11,862 nucleotides of DNA from positions 1 through 11,862 of the forward strand of contig NZ_JALNWM010000098.1 of NCBI RefSeq assembly GCF_023230885.1. The letters are read 5' to 3'. This document shows positions 1 through 6,180 of this stretch, piece by piece. The position numbers and the translations under genes were made by a program. The notes under the pieces are model-generated. The model was not told where the DNA came from. It saw only the letters and a program-made list of their open reading frames with translations, and did no database searches. The stretch is from Desulfocurvus sp. Lineage in GTDB: Bacteria > Desulfobacterota > Desulfovibrionia > Desulfovibrionales > Desulfovibrionaceae. Position 1 is the first letter of the stretch. Each line of letters begins with the position of its first letter.

Positions 1-64
1 CTTGGGAGGAGACCCCTGCCATCCGGAGGCTCGGGCGTGGGCTGGGGATGGAAGGGGTGCGGCT

Positions 65-335
65 TCCAGTGGCCAGGGAGGATGCCGGGGGGGCACTCGA
101 CGGCCCCGGCCTGTGGCTCGGCGGGCCGGCCGTGCAGGAGGCTTCGGGCGTGGGGGGCGCGGGCGAGGTGGCGGGCTGGCAGCCCGTCGTGCCCCCAGGA
201 TGCTTCGGGCGCGGGGGCGCGGTTGGGGACCGAGCCAGGGCGTCCGGGCCCTTGCAGCGGTGGCTGCCGTCAGGGCAGGGCGTCCGGGGCCCCGGATGGC
301 GGGGGAGTCCAGTGGCCAGGGCGGATGTCGGGAGG
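65..335. repeat. Degenerate short direct repeats, G-rich
   Basis: A segment of about 28 bases beginning TCCAGTGGCCAGGG occurs at 65-91 and again at 308-335 with only a few mismatches. Between them GCTTCGGGCG occurs at 141-150 and 202-211 with similar G-rich flanks, and AGGGCGTCCGGG occurs near 237 and again near 277. The spacings (243, 61 and 40 bases) are unequal, and the last two are not multiples of three, which argues against a coding repeat. They look like remnants of local duplication in G-rich DNA. Confidence 0.45.
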
Positions 336-477
336 GGGTGCGCGGCGGCCCTGGCCGGTGGCCGCGGCGGGCGGGAAAAACGAGGGTGGCGAGCAGGCGG
401 GGCGGCGGCGCCGACCGCGGCCGGGCCCGCCGTGGACGGCGGGGCTCCTGGGCCGGGGGGCAGCTCCAAACGTGTTC

Positions 478-515
478 CCCATGTTCCCGGACAGCAGTGC
501 TGCCCATGTTTCCGG
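478..515. repeat. Direct repeat flanking a small palindrome
   Basis: CCCATGTTCCCGG (478-490) and CCCATGTTTCCGG (503-515) are 12/13 identical. They flank the palindrome CAGCAGTGCTG (492-502). The 25-base period is roughly two helical turns and a half. The arrangement resembles a regulator binding region, but no target gene is visible in this window and no known operator is recognised. Confidence 0.3.
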
Positions 516-566
516 TTGCGCAGCGCCAGACCCTGGCGGCGGCCCCGGCCCGGGCGTGCGGTGCAT

Positions 567-598
567 AAGAAAAAGCCCCCGGCCGGGGCCGGGGGCTT
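567..598 (-). terminator. Intrinsic terminator of the apr-qmo block
   Basis: The arms AAGCCCCCGGCC (573-584) and GGCCGGGGGCTT (587-598) are perfectly complementary; the innermost pair must open to give a tetraloop. On the minus strand the stem is followed by TTTTTCTT (574-567). It sits 22 bases past the qmoD stop codon, so it is the end of the leftward transcript. This is a textbook Rho-independent terminator. Confidence 0.93.
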
Positions 599-620
599 GT
601 CTGCGTTCTGGCGTCGGAGG

Positions 621-1298
621 CTAGAAGCCGAAGCTGTCGCCGCCGGAGTCGTCGGTGCCGAAGCCGAAGTCCGAGGAGACGGAGCCGGGGCTGTCCACGG
701 CGGCGGCAGCGGCCGGGGCGGCGGCATCACCGGCCGCGGCGGCGCCACCGGCGGCGCTGGTGACCACACCGTGCTTGATGACTTCCTCGATCTTGGCCAG
801 CAGGGTGTCGACCTTGCCGATGTAGCCGTCGACCTTGCCCTCGGAGACCTGGAACTTCTTCTCGCCTTCGCCGAGCTGGGCCTCGTAGGTGGTGACCTTG
901 GCCTTGGCGGTCTTCAGTTCGGCCTGGGTGTCGGCCAGCTTCTTCTCCAGCTCGGAGATCTTGGTGGCCTGGGCCTTGTTCTTGGCCTGGGTGTCCTTGA
1001 GCTGGCTCACGATGGCGGCCACCTGGGAGGTCAGCTCGGCGGGCAGCACCGGCACGGAGACGTGCTGGCCGAACTGGTCGGCCTTGCCGGCGATGTGGAT
1101 CAGCTCGGGGTTCTGCTCGTAGATCCAGGCCTTGGCCACGGCCTCGGCGAACGGCAGGGAGGTGCCGTCGATCTCGAGCTGGGTCATGTAGGCGAGCATC
1201 TCCTTGATGCCGGCCATGTTGGCGTCCTTGTCCTCGCCGGTCAGATACGCGGCGAAGGTACCCATGGGGAACACTTTGCGGTCAACGCTCTCAGCCAT
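621..1298 (-). CDS. qmoD: QmoD-like protein, promoter-distal partner of QmoABC, function unknown
   Basis: A protein of 225 residues, last gene of the qmo block, 51 bases after qmoC. Position and character match the conserved hypothetical gene that follows qmoC in Desulfovibrio (DVU0851 in D. vulgaris, called qmoD). The order of parts is visible: an N-terminal domain (about 1-85), a long charged helix with heptad-like Leu/Ala/Ile spacing (about 92-146), a second helix (about 150-177), an Ala-rich linker (about 181-200) and an acidic Gly/Ser/Phe tail ending DFGFGTDDSGGDSFGF. It has no cysteine, signal peptide or membrane segment, so it is not an FeS carrier and is probably cytoplasmic. A helper, scaffold or assembly role for the Qmo-Apr interaction is inference only. 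An ATG two codons upstream (1304) lies only 2 bases from the Shine-Dalgarno sequence, so the ATG at 1298 is preferred. Confidence 0.85.
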   Translation of the reverse strand: MAESVDRKVFPMGTFAAYLTGEDKDANMAGIKEMLAYMTQLEIDGTSLPFAEAVAKAWIYEQNPELIHIAGKADQFGQHVSVPVLPAELTSQVAAIVSQLKDTQAKNKAQATKISELEKKLADTQAELKTAKAKVTTYEAQLGEGEKKFQVSEGKVDGYIGKVDTLLAKIEEVIKHGVVTSAAGGAAAAGDAAAPAAAAAVDSPGSVSSDFGFGTDDSGGDSFGF

Positions 1299-1306
1299 TG
1301 TCATTT

Positions 1307-1311
1307 CCTCC
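1307..1311 (-). promoter_or_regulatory. Ribosome binding site deciding the qmoD start
   Basis: GGAGG on the minus strand stands 8 bases before the ATG at 1298 but only 2 bases before the ATG at 1304. The spacing favours the downstream start. Confidence 0.75.
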
Positions 1312-1349
1312 AGTGGTAAGGAAAGTTGGTTCCTTCGGTTGCCTTGGCC

Positions 1350-2531
1350 CTAGCTCAGCGGCACGCGGCCGATGTAGCGGGCGTAGATCAGCGCCACGGT
1401 CCTGTACACCAGGTGCCCGAGCTTGGACCAGGGCAGGTAGGCGAACAGCATCCAGACCGCCACGAGGTGGACGTAGTAGGTCACATAGGCCAGGGTGGCC
1501 ACGCCCGCCAGGCGGAACAGCAGGGCGCCTGCGCCGGTGGCGAACACGGCCCAGACCACGCCCAGCAGGTACCAGTCGTAGTAGCTGGACTTGGTCTTGG
1601 ACTGGTCCAGGTTCATGCGGCGGCTGGTCAGCTTGACCAGGCCGTAGATGCCCAGGCACATGCCCACCAGGGCCGCGAACTTGTGCGGCGCGTAGAGCGG
1701 CAGCGGGGTGTGGCCCATGGGCTCCAGGAAGTGGATGACCTTGCCGCCCCAGTGGCCGAAGGCGATCAGGCCCGTGACCACCGCGAGGATGACGAAGGAG
1801 TAGAACAGGGCGAGGTGGCCCTTGAAGCGCTCCTCATCCTCGGGTTTCTGGACCTCGCCGCCGCACTCCTTGAAGTTGGCGTGCTGGCCGACCTCGTTGA
1901 ACAGCACGTCCTTGATGCAGTTCAGCACGGAGGGCTTCTTGTGCTCGCCCACATAGTAGGTGCCGCCCGCGGCCCCGAAGGACTTGATCAGCCGGCTGAC
2001 GCCCAGCACGAACGAGGCGACCATGAAGAAGAAGGTCAGGCTCATGATGGGGTCGATGGTGTAGTCGCCGGGGAAGATCTTGCCGAAGACGATGTCGCCC
2101 TCGGGGATGGTCAGCCCCGTGGTCAGGTACCACACGAACAGCCACAGGGCCGCCGGGATGGCCACCAGGATCGGCAGGTACTTGGAGGAGCTCATCCAGG
2201 TGCCGAGGATGGTGGGGGAGACCAGGCTGCGGTAGGCCATGTTGCGCAGGGCCGCCAGCAGGTCGCCGGGCTTGGCGCCGCGCGGGCACAGGTCCGAGCA
2301 GGTGCCGCAGTTGTGGCACAGCCAGATGTCGATATCGTTGACCAGCTTGTCCTTCAGGCCCCACTGCGCCCAGACCATCTCCTTGCGGGGATAGGGCGCG
2401 TCGGCCGGAGACAGCGGGCAGGCGACGCTGCAGGTGGCGCACTGGTAGCACTTCTTGAGCGAGTCGCCACCCACGGCCTGCAGGTCTTTGATGAACTGGA
2501 GATCGGGTTCGATCCTTACTGCCTTGGACAT
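1350..2531 (-). CDS. qmoC: QmoC, membrane FeS/heme b subunit of the quinone-interacting oxidoreductase
   Basis: A protein of 393 residues that fuses an HdrC-like ferredoxin domain to an HdrE/NarI-like membrane cytochrome b domain. Two [4Fe-4S] motifs are visible: C28-C31-C34-C38P and C72-C75-C78-C82P. After residue 115 come about six hydrophobic segments (near 118-137, 163-183, 244-262, 285-305, 324-343 and 350-368) with histidines that could ligate heme b. In the family this subunit takes electrons from menaquinol and passes them through its FeS clusters to QmoAB. It starts 11 bases after the qmoB stop with a strong GGAGGAG, so it is cotranscribed and probably translationally linked. Length and domain order agree with known QmoC. 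No signal peptide is seen; the ferredoxin part faces the cytoplasm. Confidence 0.96.
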   Translation of the reverse strand: MSKAVRIEPDLQFIKDLQAVGGDSLKKCYQCATCSVACPLSPADAPYPRKEMVWAQWGLKDKLVNDIDIWLCHNCGTCSDLCPRGAKPGDLLAALRNMAYRSLVSPTILGTWMSSSKYLPILVAIPAALWLFVWYLTTGLTIPEGDIVFGKIFPGDYTIDPIMSLTFFFMVASFVLGVSRLIKSFGAAGGTYYVGEHKKPSVLNCIKDVLFNEVGQHANFKECGGEVQKPEDEERFKGHLALFYSFVILAVVTGLIAFGHWGGKVIHFLEPMGHTPLPLYAPHKFAALVGMCLGIYGLVKLTSRRMNLDQSKTKSSYYDWYLLGVVWAVFATGAGALLFRLAGVATLAYVTYYVHLVAVWMLFAYLPWSKLGHLVYRTVALIYARYIGRVPLS

Positions 2532-2542
2532 GGTATCTCCTC

Positions 2543-4771
2543 CTAGTAGCCCTTGAACGGGTTGGGACCCTTCTCAAGGATCATCGCCATGAATTCCTCG
2601 ATCATCCCGGGCACCTTGTCGTACTCGTCGATGGCGACCTGGTACTGCTCGACGCGGTCGGGTTCCACGCCCAGGCGGTTCAGGGTCTCGGCGATGTTCT
2701 CCTTGCGGCGGTTACAGATCTCGGAGCCCTTGACGAAGTGACACTGGTAGTCGTCACCGTACTTGCATCCGAGCATCATCACGCCGTCCACGCCCTTGGA
2801 CATGGCGTCGGCCACCCAGATGGCGTTGACCGAACCCAGGCAGCGGACCGGGAGGATGCGCGCGTACGGGCTCCAGCTCTTGCCGCGCATGGCGGCCATG
2901 TCCAGGGCCGGGTAGGCGTCGTTCTCGCACGCCAGGATGAGGATGCGCGGGCCGTCGGTCTCCATGTTGTCGGGCACCTTGATGGCCTTGATGGCCGAGC
3001 CGATCTGGTCCACGCTGTAGTTGTCGAAGGAGATGACGCGCTCGGGGCAGGCGCCCATGCAGGTGCCGCAGCGGCGGCAGCGCGTGGGGTTCGGCTTGGG
3101 CGTGCCCTTCTCGTCGTCGTCCAGCGCGCCGAAGGGGCATTCCTCGGTGCAGCGCTTGCACTGGGTGCAGCGCACGAAGTTGAACTTCGGGTAGGTCAGG
3201 TCGCCCGAGCGCGGGTGCACCGCCACGCCCCGGTTGGCCGACTCGATGCACTGGATGGCCTTGAGGGCCGCGCCCGCCGCGTCTTCCTCGGCGTTGTCCA
3301 TGAGCATGGGCTGGCGCACGGCGCCCGCCGCATACACGCCGGTGCGGCGCGTCTCGTAGGGGAAGCAGATGTAGTTGGAGTCGCAGAACCCGTCGAAGAG
3401 GTCCAGGTCCGGGAAGGCCGGGCCCTGGCGGTAGACGAAGTTCATGACCGGGTCCTTGGCCGTGGTGGGCACCATGCCCGTGGGCAGGACGACCAGGTCG
3501 GCGGCCAGCTCGAAGTCCTGGCCGAGCAGGGTGTTCTTCACCGTCAGCAGCACGCTGCCGCCCTCGCCCGGCTCCACGCGGGCCACATAGCCCTTGGTGA
3601 GCATGACGCCCGGGTCGTCCTGGGCGGCCTTGTAGAAGCGCTCGTGGATGCCCTGGACCATCATGTCTTCATAGATGATGTAGGCCTGGGCGTTGGCGTC
3701 CAGCTCGCGGACGTAGCCGGCCTGCTTCAGGGCGACCACGGAGTTCACGGCGCTGGCGTAAGGCAGGTGCCGCGCGCTCTCCATGTCCTTGAACGCGGGC
3801 TCCTCGGCCTCTTCGCCAGCGGGCTCCCCTTCGGCGGGCTCGGGGGCGCAGGCGGGCTGGTAGAGGTCGCGGGGCAGGGCCTTGGCGGTGTTGAGCACGA
3901 AGGCCACACGCTTGGCCTTGAGCTGGCCGTCCTTCATCATGGCTTCGAACTCGGCGGTGGTGACCACTCCGGGAACGCTGCCGTAGCCCAGGGGCGCCAG
4001 GGCCTTGCCGTCCTGGGGCACCCAGCCGGTGGCCAGGATCACCGCGCCCACGGCCTTTTCCGTGCCGTTGGTGAACTTGGCGGTGTAGGCGCCGGGCGCG
4101 CCTTCCAGGGCCTGCATCTCGGCGCCGGTGACAACCTCGATGCGCGGCTCGGCCTGGACGCGGGCGATGAGGTCCTCGATGCCGGTGGGGTGGGCCTGGG
4201 TGTAGGGCGGGGCCAGGGGCACGGTCTTGTACATGGTCCGGGCCTTGCCGCCCAGCTGGTCCGACTTTTCGAGCAGGACCACGTCGGCCCCGCCTCCGGC
4301 GGCGTGCAGCGCCGCGTGCAGGCCGGTCCAGCCGCCGCCGACCACGAGCACCGTGCGCACGGTCTCGATCTGCTCGGGCTCGGGCACCAGGGTCTTCTGG
4401 AGCTTGATCATGCCCATGTTGATGTAGTCGATGGCCATGAGGGTCTTGAGTTCCTCGTCCTCGCCCTCGGGGAAGCACATGCCGCACTGCTCGCGCAGGT
4501 TCACGCGCTCCACGGGGATGGCCGGGCCGAAGTCGAAGAACTGCCAGTCCACGCGCGGCGAAGAGCCGCAGACGAGCACGCCGTCGATGGTTCCGGCCTC
4601 GATGGCCGACTCGATCATGGCGCGGCCTTCCTCGCCGGCGAGGATGGGGCTCGTCTCGATGACGGGACAGTTCCCGCCCCAGCGGTTCCTGACGTTCTCG
4701 GCCAGATCCTCGACGTTCAGGTACGGGCCGATAGCGGATTCGTCGAAATAGACACCAATTTTCTCGGCCAT
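2543..4771 (-). CDS. qmoB: QmoB, HdrA/MvhD-like flavin and FeS subunit
   Basis: A protein of 742 residues. An N-terminal region (1-135) precedes the FAD Rossmann motif GGGWTG (145-150), with further flavin-domain segments ILATGW (245-250) and VLPTGM (428-433). Two [4Fe-4S] motifs follow: C535-C538-C541-C545P and C565-C568-C571-C575P. The C-terminal third (about 605-742) is MvhD-like and has conserved cysteines at 615, 644, 669, 677 and 686. QmoB relates to heterodisulfide reductase HdrA and, with QmoA, links the membrane subunit to APS reductase on the cytoplasmic side. An acidic Glu/Pro/Ala-rich stretch (about 308-327) interrupts the flavin domain and looks like a flexible surface insert. 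The frame stays open 31 codons further upstream, overlapping qmoA, but a GAGGAGG eight bases before the ATG at 4771 fixes the start. Confidence 0.96.
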   Translation of the reverse strand: MAEKIGVYFDESAIGPYLNVEDLAENVRNRWGGNCPVIETSPILAGEEGRAMIESAIEAGTIDGVLVCGSSPRVDWQFFDFGPAIPVERVNLREQCGMCFPEGEDEELKTLMAIDYINMGMIKLQKTLVPEPEQIETVRTVLVVGGGWTGLHAALHAAGGGADVVLLEKSDQLGGKARTMYKTVPLAPPYTQAHPTGIEDLIARVQAEPRIEVVTGAEMQALEGAPGAYTAKFTNGTEKAVGAVILATGWVPQDGKALAPLGYGSVPGVVTTAEFEAMMKDGQLKAKRVAFVLNTAKALPRDLYQPACAPEPAEGEPAGEEAEEPAFKDMESARHLPYASAVNSVVALKQAGYVRELDANAQAYIIYEDMMVQGIHERFYKAAQDDPGVMLTKGYVARVEPGEGGSVLLTVKNTLLGQDFELAADLVVLPTGMVPTTAKDPVMNFVYRQGPAFPDLDLFDGFCDSNYICFPYETRRTGVYAAGAVRQPMLMDNAEEDAAGAALKAIQCIESANRGVAVHPRSGDLTYPKFNFVRCTQCKRCTEECPFGALDDDEKGTPKPNPTRCRRCGTCMGACPERVISFDNYSVDQIGSAIKAIKVPDNMETDGPRILILACENDAYPALDMAAMRGKSWSPYARILPVRCLGSVNAIWVADAMSKGVDGVMMLGCKYGDDYQCHFVKGSEICNRRKENIAETLNRLGVEPDRVEQYQVAIDEYDKVPGMIEEFMAMILEKGPNPFKGY

Positions 4772-4776
4772 CGTTT

Positions 4777-6012
4777 CTACCTCCTCACCGTTTCGATCGC
4801 CTTCATCGCGGCGCCGGTGCCAGACTGGGCGGATTTCATCACGTCCAGGGGCTTCTTCGCGCACCCGGCGGCAAAGATGCCCTTGTCCTCGCCGCCGACG
4901 ATGAAGCCGTCCTCGTCGACGGGCACGTCGATGGGCAGGCGCTCGCCAGACAGGGTGGGCTGCATGCCCGTGGCGAGGACGACGAGATCAAAGGTTTCGT
5001 GGGACTTGGTCCCGGCGACGGCATCCTCGACGGTGAGCACTACCTGCCCACCCTCGCCCTGGGCGGCGGCGGCCACCTTGCCCTTGACGGTGCGGATGTT
5101 CTCGTCGGCCAGGACACGGGCGCGGAACTTCTGGTAGCGGTCCGGGGTGCGCAGGTCGATGTAGAATATGGTCACCTGGGCGTCGGGATACTGCTCGCGC
5201 ACATAGGTGGCCTGCTTGAGGGAGGCCATGCAGCAGATGTACGAGCAGAAGTTCAGGTGGTTTTCGTCGCGCGATCCGGCGCACTGCACGAAGGCCACGC
5301 GCTTGGGCGCGGCGCCGTCGGAGGGGCGCAGGATCTGGCCCCCGGTGGGGCCGCAGGGCGAGGCCAGGCGCTCAAGCTGCATGTTGGTGATGCAGTTGTC
5401 GAGGGCGCCGGCGCCGAGGTTGGTCAGCCTGGTCACGTCATAGGGCTTCCAGCCCGTGGCCACGACAATGGAACCCACGCAGACCTCGATCTCCTTCTCG
5501 GTCTCTTCGAGATCGATGAATTCGTTGTCTTCCAGGGTTTCCAGGTCGGCGGCGCGCAGTTCGTCCTTTTCCAGGACGTAGCGCGCGGGGAAGGCGAAGG
5601 GCATGTCCAGGTGCAGCGGGCCGCGCTTGGCCAGGCCCAGCTCGAAAGCGTTGTCGGCGCGGGCCGGGAGCTCGCCAGCCAGCTCGGAGAGGTCGGCGCT
5701 GCCCGGGGCCGTGTGGCGCGGGCGGATGCGGATCTTGGCCGTGTAGTCGCCCTTTTGGCCGGAAACCGAGACCAGCTCGGCCAGGGTGAAGACCTTCACG
5801 TTCTTGTTCTTCTTGATGCGCTGGAACTGGATCTCCAGGCCGCAGGACGGGGGGCACAGCTTGGGGAAATATTTGTTGAGCTGCGCGACCCGGCCGCCCA
5901 GGAAAGGCGTTTTTTCTACGAGATAGACCTCGTGTCCGAGTTCCGCGGCTTCGAGTGCGGCCGTGATGCCGCTGAAACCGCCACCGACAACGAGCACGCT
6001 GGTGTTTGGCAT
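4777..6012 (-). CDS. qmoA: QmoA, HdrA-like FAD subunit of the Qmo complex
   Basis: A soluble flavoprotein of 411 residues, related to the flavin core of HdrA but without the ferredoxin domain. The FAD-binding motif GGGFSG is at residues 10-15, followed by the acidic end of the second strand (VYLVEK, near 29-34) and LGGR (38-41). HdrA-type cysteines are seen in LCPPSCG (C53, C57) and in CSYICC (C256, C260, C261); a second dinucleotide-binding signature is VVLATGM near 344-350. In the family QmoA binds FAD and acts with QmoB in electron transfer to AprAB. The ATG at 6012 is preceded by GGGAGG with 5 bases spacing and starts exactly at the Rossmann fold; an in-frame upstream extension would run through the intergenic stem-loop and is rejected. 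It is the first gene of the tightly packed qmo cluster. Confidence 0.96.
   Translation of the reverse strand: MPNTSVLVVGGGFSGITAALEAAELGHEVYLVEKTPFLGGRVAQLNKYFPKLCPPSCGLEIQFQRIKKNKNVKVFTLAELVSVSGQKGDYTAKIRIRPRHTAPGSADLSELAGELPARADNAFELGLAKRGPLHLDMPFAFPARYVLEKDELRAADLETLEDNEFIDLEETEKEIEVCVGSIVVATGWKPYDVTRLTNLGAGALDNCITNMQLERLASPCGPTGGQILRPSDGAAPKRVAFVQCAGSRDENHLNFCSYICCMASLKQATYVREQYPDAQVTIFYIDLRTPDRYQKFRARVLADENIRTVKGKVAAAAQGEGGQVVLTVEDAVAGTKSHETFDLVVLATGMQPTLSGERLPIDVPVDEDGFIVGGEDKGIFAAGCAKKPLDVMKSAQSGTGAAMKAIETVRR
4780..4786 (-). promoter_or_regulatory. Ribosome binding site deciding the qmoB start
   Basis: GAGGAGG on the minus strand stands 8 bases before the ATG at 4771. It overlaps the last codons of qmoA, whose TAG lies just 5 bases before the qmoB ATG, which suggests translational coupling. 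Confidence 0.85.
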
Positions 6013-6017
6013 GTGTT

Positions 6018-6023
6018 CCTCCC
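6018..6023 (-). promoter_or_regulatory. Ribosome binding site deciding the qmoA start
   Basis: GGGAGG on the minus strand, 5 bases before the ATG at 6012. It lies just past the large stem-loop at 6051-6106. Confidence 0.8.
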
Positions 6024-6050
6024 TAAAATCAGGTTCCGGCCAGGCTGTTA

Positions 6051-6106
6051 AAAATGGCCTAAGCCTGAACAATATCGCATTGTACGGCTCAGGCTTAGAC
6101 CATTTT
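6051..6106 (-). terminator. Large stem-loop between aprA and qmoA, possible bidirectional or partial terminator
   Basis: The arms AAAATGGCCTAAGCCTGA (6051-6068) and TCAGGCTTAGACCATTTT (6089-6106) pair over 18 positions with one mismatch. An inner hairpin ACAAT/ATTGT (69-73 with 79-83 of the 6000s) extends it. On the minus strand the stem ends in TTTTTAAC (the T run is 6054-6050, mostly inside the stem); on the plus strand it ends in TTTTC. The A-rich foot and T-rich exit fit a bidirectional terminator or attenuator that would lower read-through from aprBA into qmo. A protein-binding dyad or mRNA-stabilising hairpin is also possible. Confidence 0.5.
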
Positions 6107-6127
6107 CTGCCTCGTGTGCGCAAAGGG

Positions 6128-6163
6128 AAGGTGGCCGCGGACCGCGGGGTCCGCGGCCACCTT
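6128..6163 (-). terminator. Perfect 16-bp stem-loop just after aprA, weak terminator or RNA-stability element
   Basis: AAGGTGGCCGCGGACC (6128-6143) pairs perfectly with GGTCCGCGGCCACCTT (6148-6163) around the loop GCGG. It begins 17 bases after the aprA stop. On the minus strand the stem is followed only by CCCTTTG, a poor U tract, so full intrinsic termination is doubtful. Such hairpins at the 3' end of highly expressed messages can protect upstream mRNA from exonucleases, which would favour aprBA over qmo message levels. Confidence 0.5.
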
Positions 6164-6180
6164 GTTCTTGCCTTAGGCCA

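Larger units (their letters stand above)
1..566. other. G-rich non-coding stretch at the left edge, no supported gene
   Basis: No open frame here has a convincing ribosome binding site, protein-like composition or recognisable motif. All frames are open simply because the sequence is extremely GC-rich, and their translations are low-complexity Gly/Arg/Ala/Pro. The stretch has many G runs on the plus strand and several short degenerate repeats (described separately). From about 460 to 530 the composition becomes more balanced, with a direct repeat around a small palindrome. It lies downstream of the qmo terminator, so it is probably an intergenic region leading to a gene outside the window. 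A decayed gene cannot be excluded. Confidence 0.5.

Noticed and set aside
48..1319. Plus-strand open frame of about 420 codons across the left edge and qmoD
   Set aside because: It crosses the qmo terminator and runs antisense to qmoD, with low-complexity sequence and no start signal.
4772..4864. N-terminal extension of qmoB by 31 codons overlapping qmoA
   Set aside because: The family start and a strong GAGGAGG support 4771.
6013..6123. N-terminal extension of qmoA by 37 codons
   Set aside because: It would translate the intergenic stem-loop; the ATG at 6012 has a ribosome binding site and begins at the Rossmann fold.
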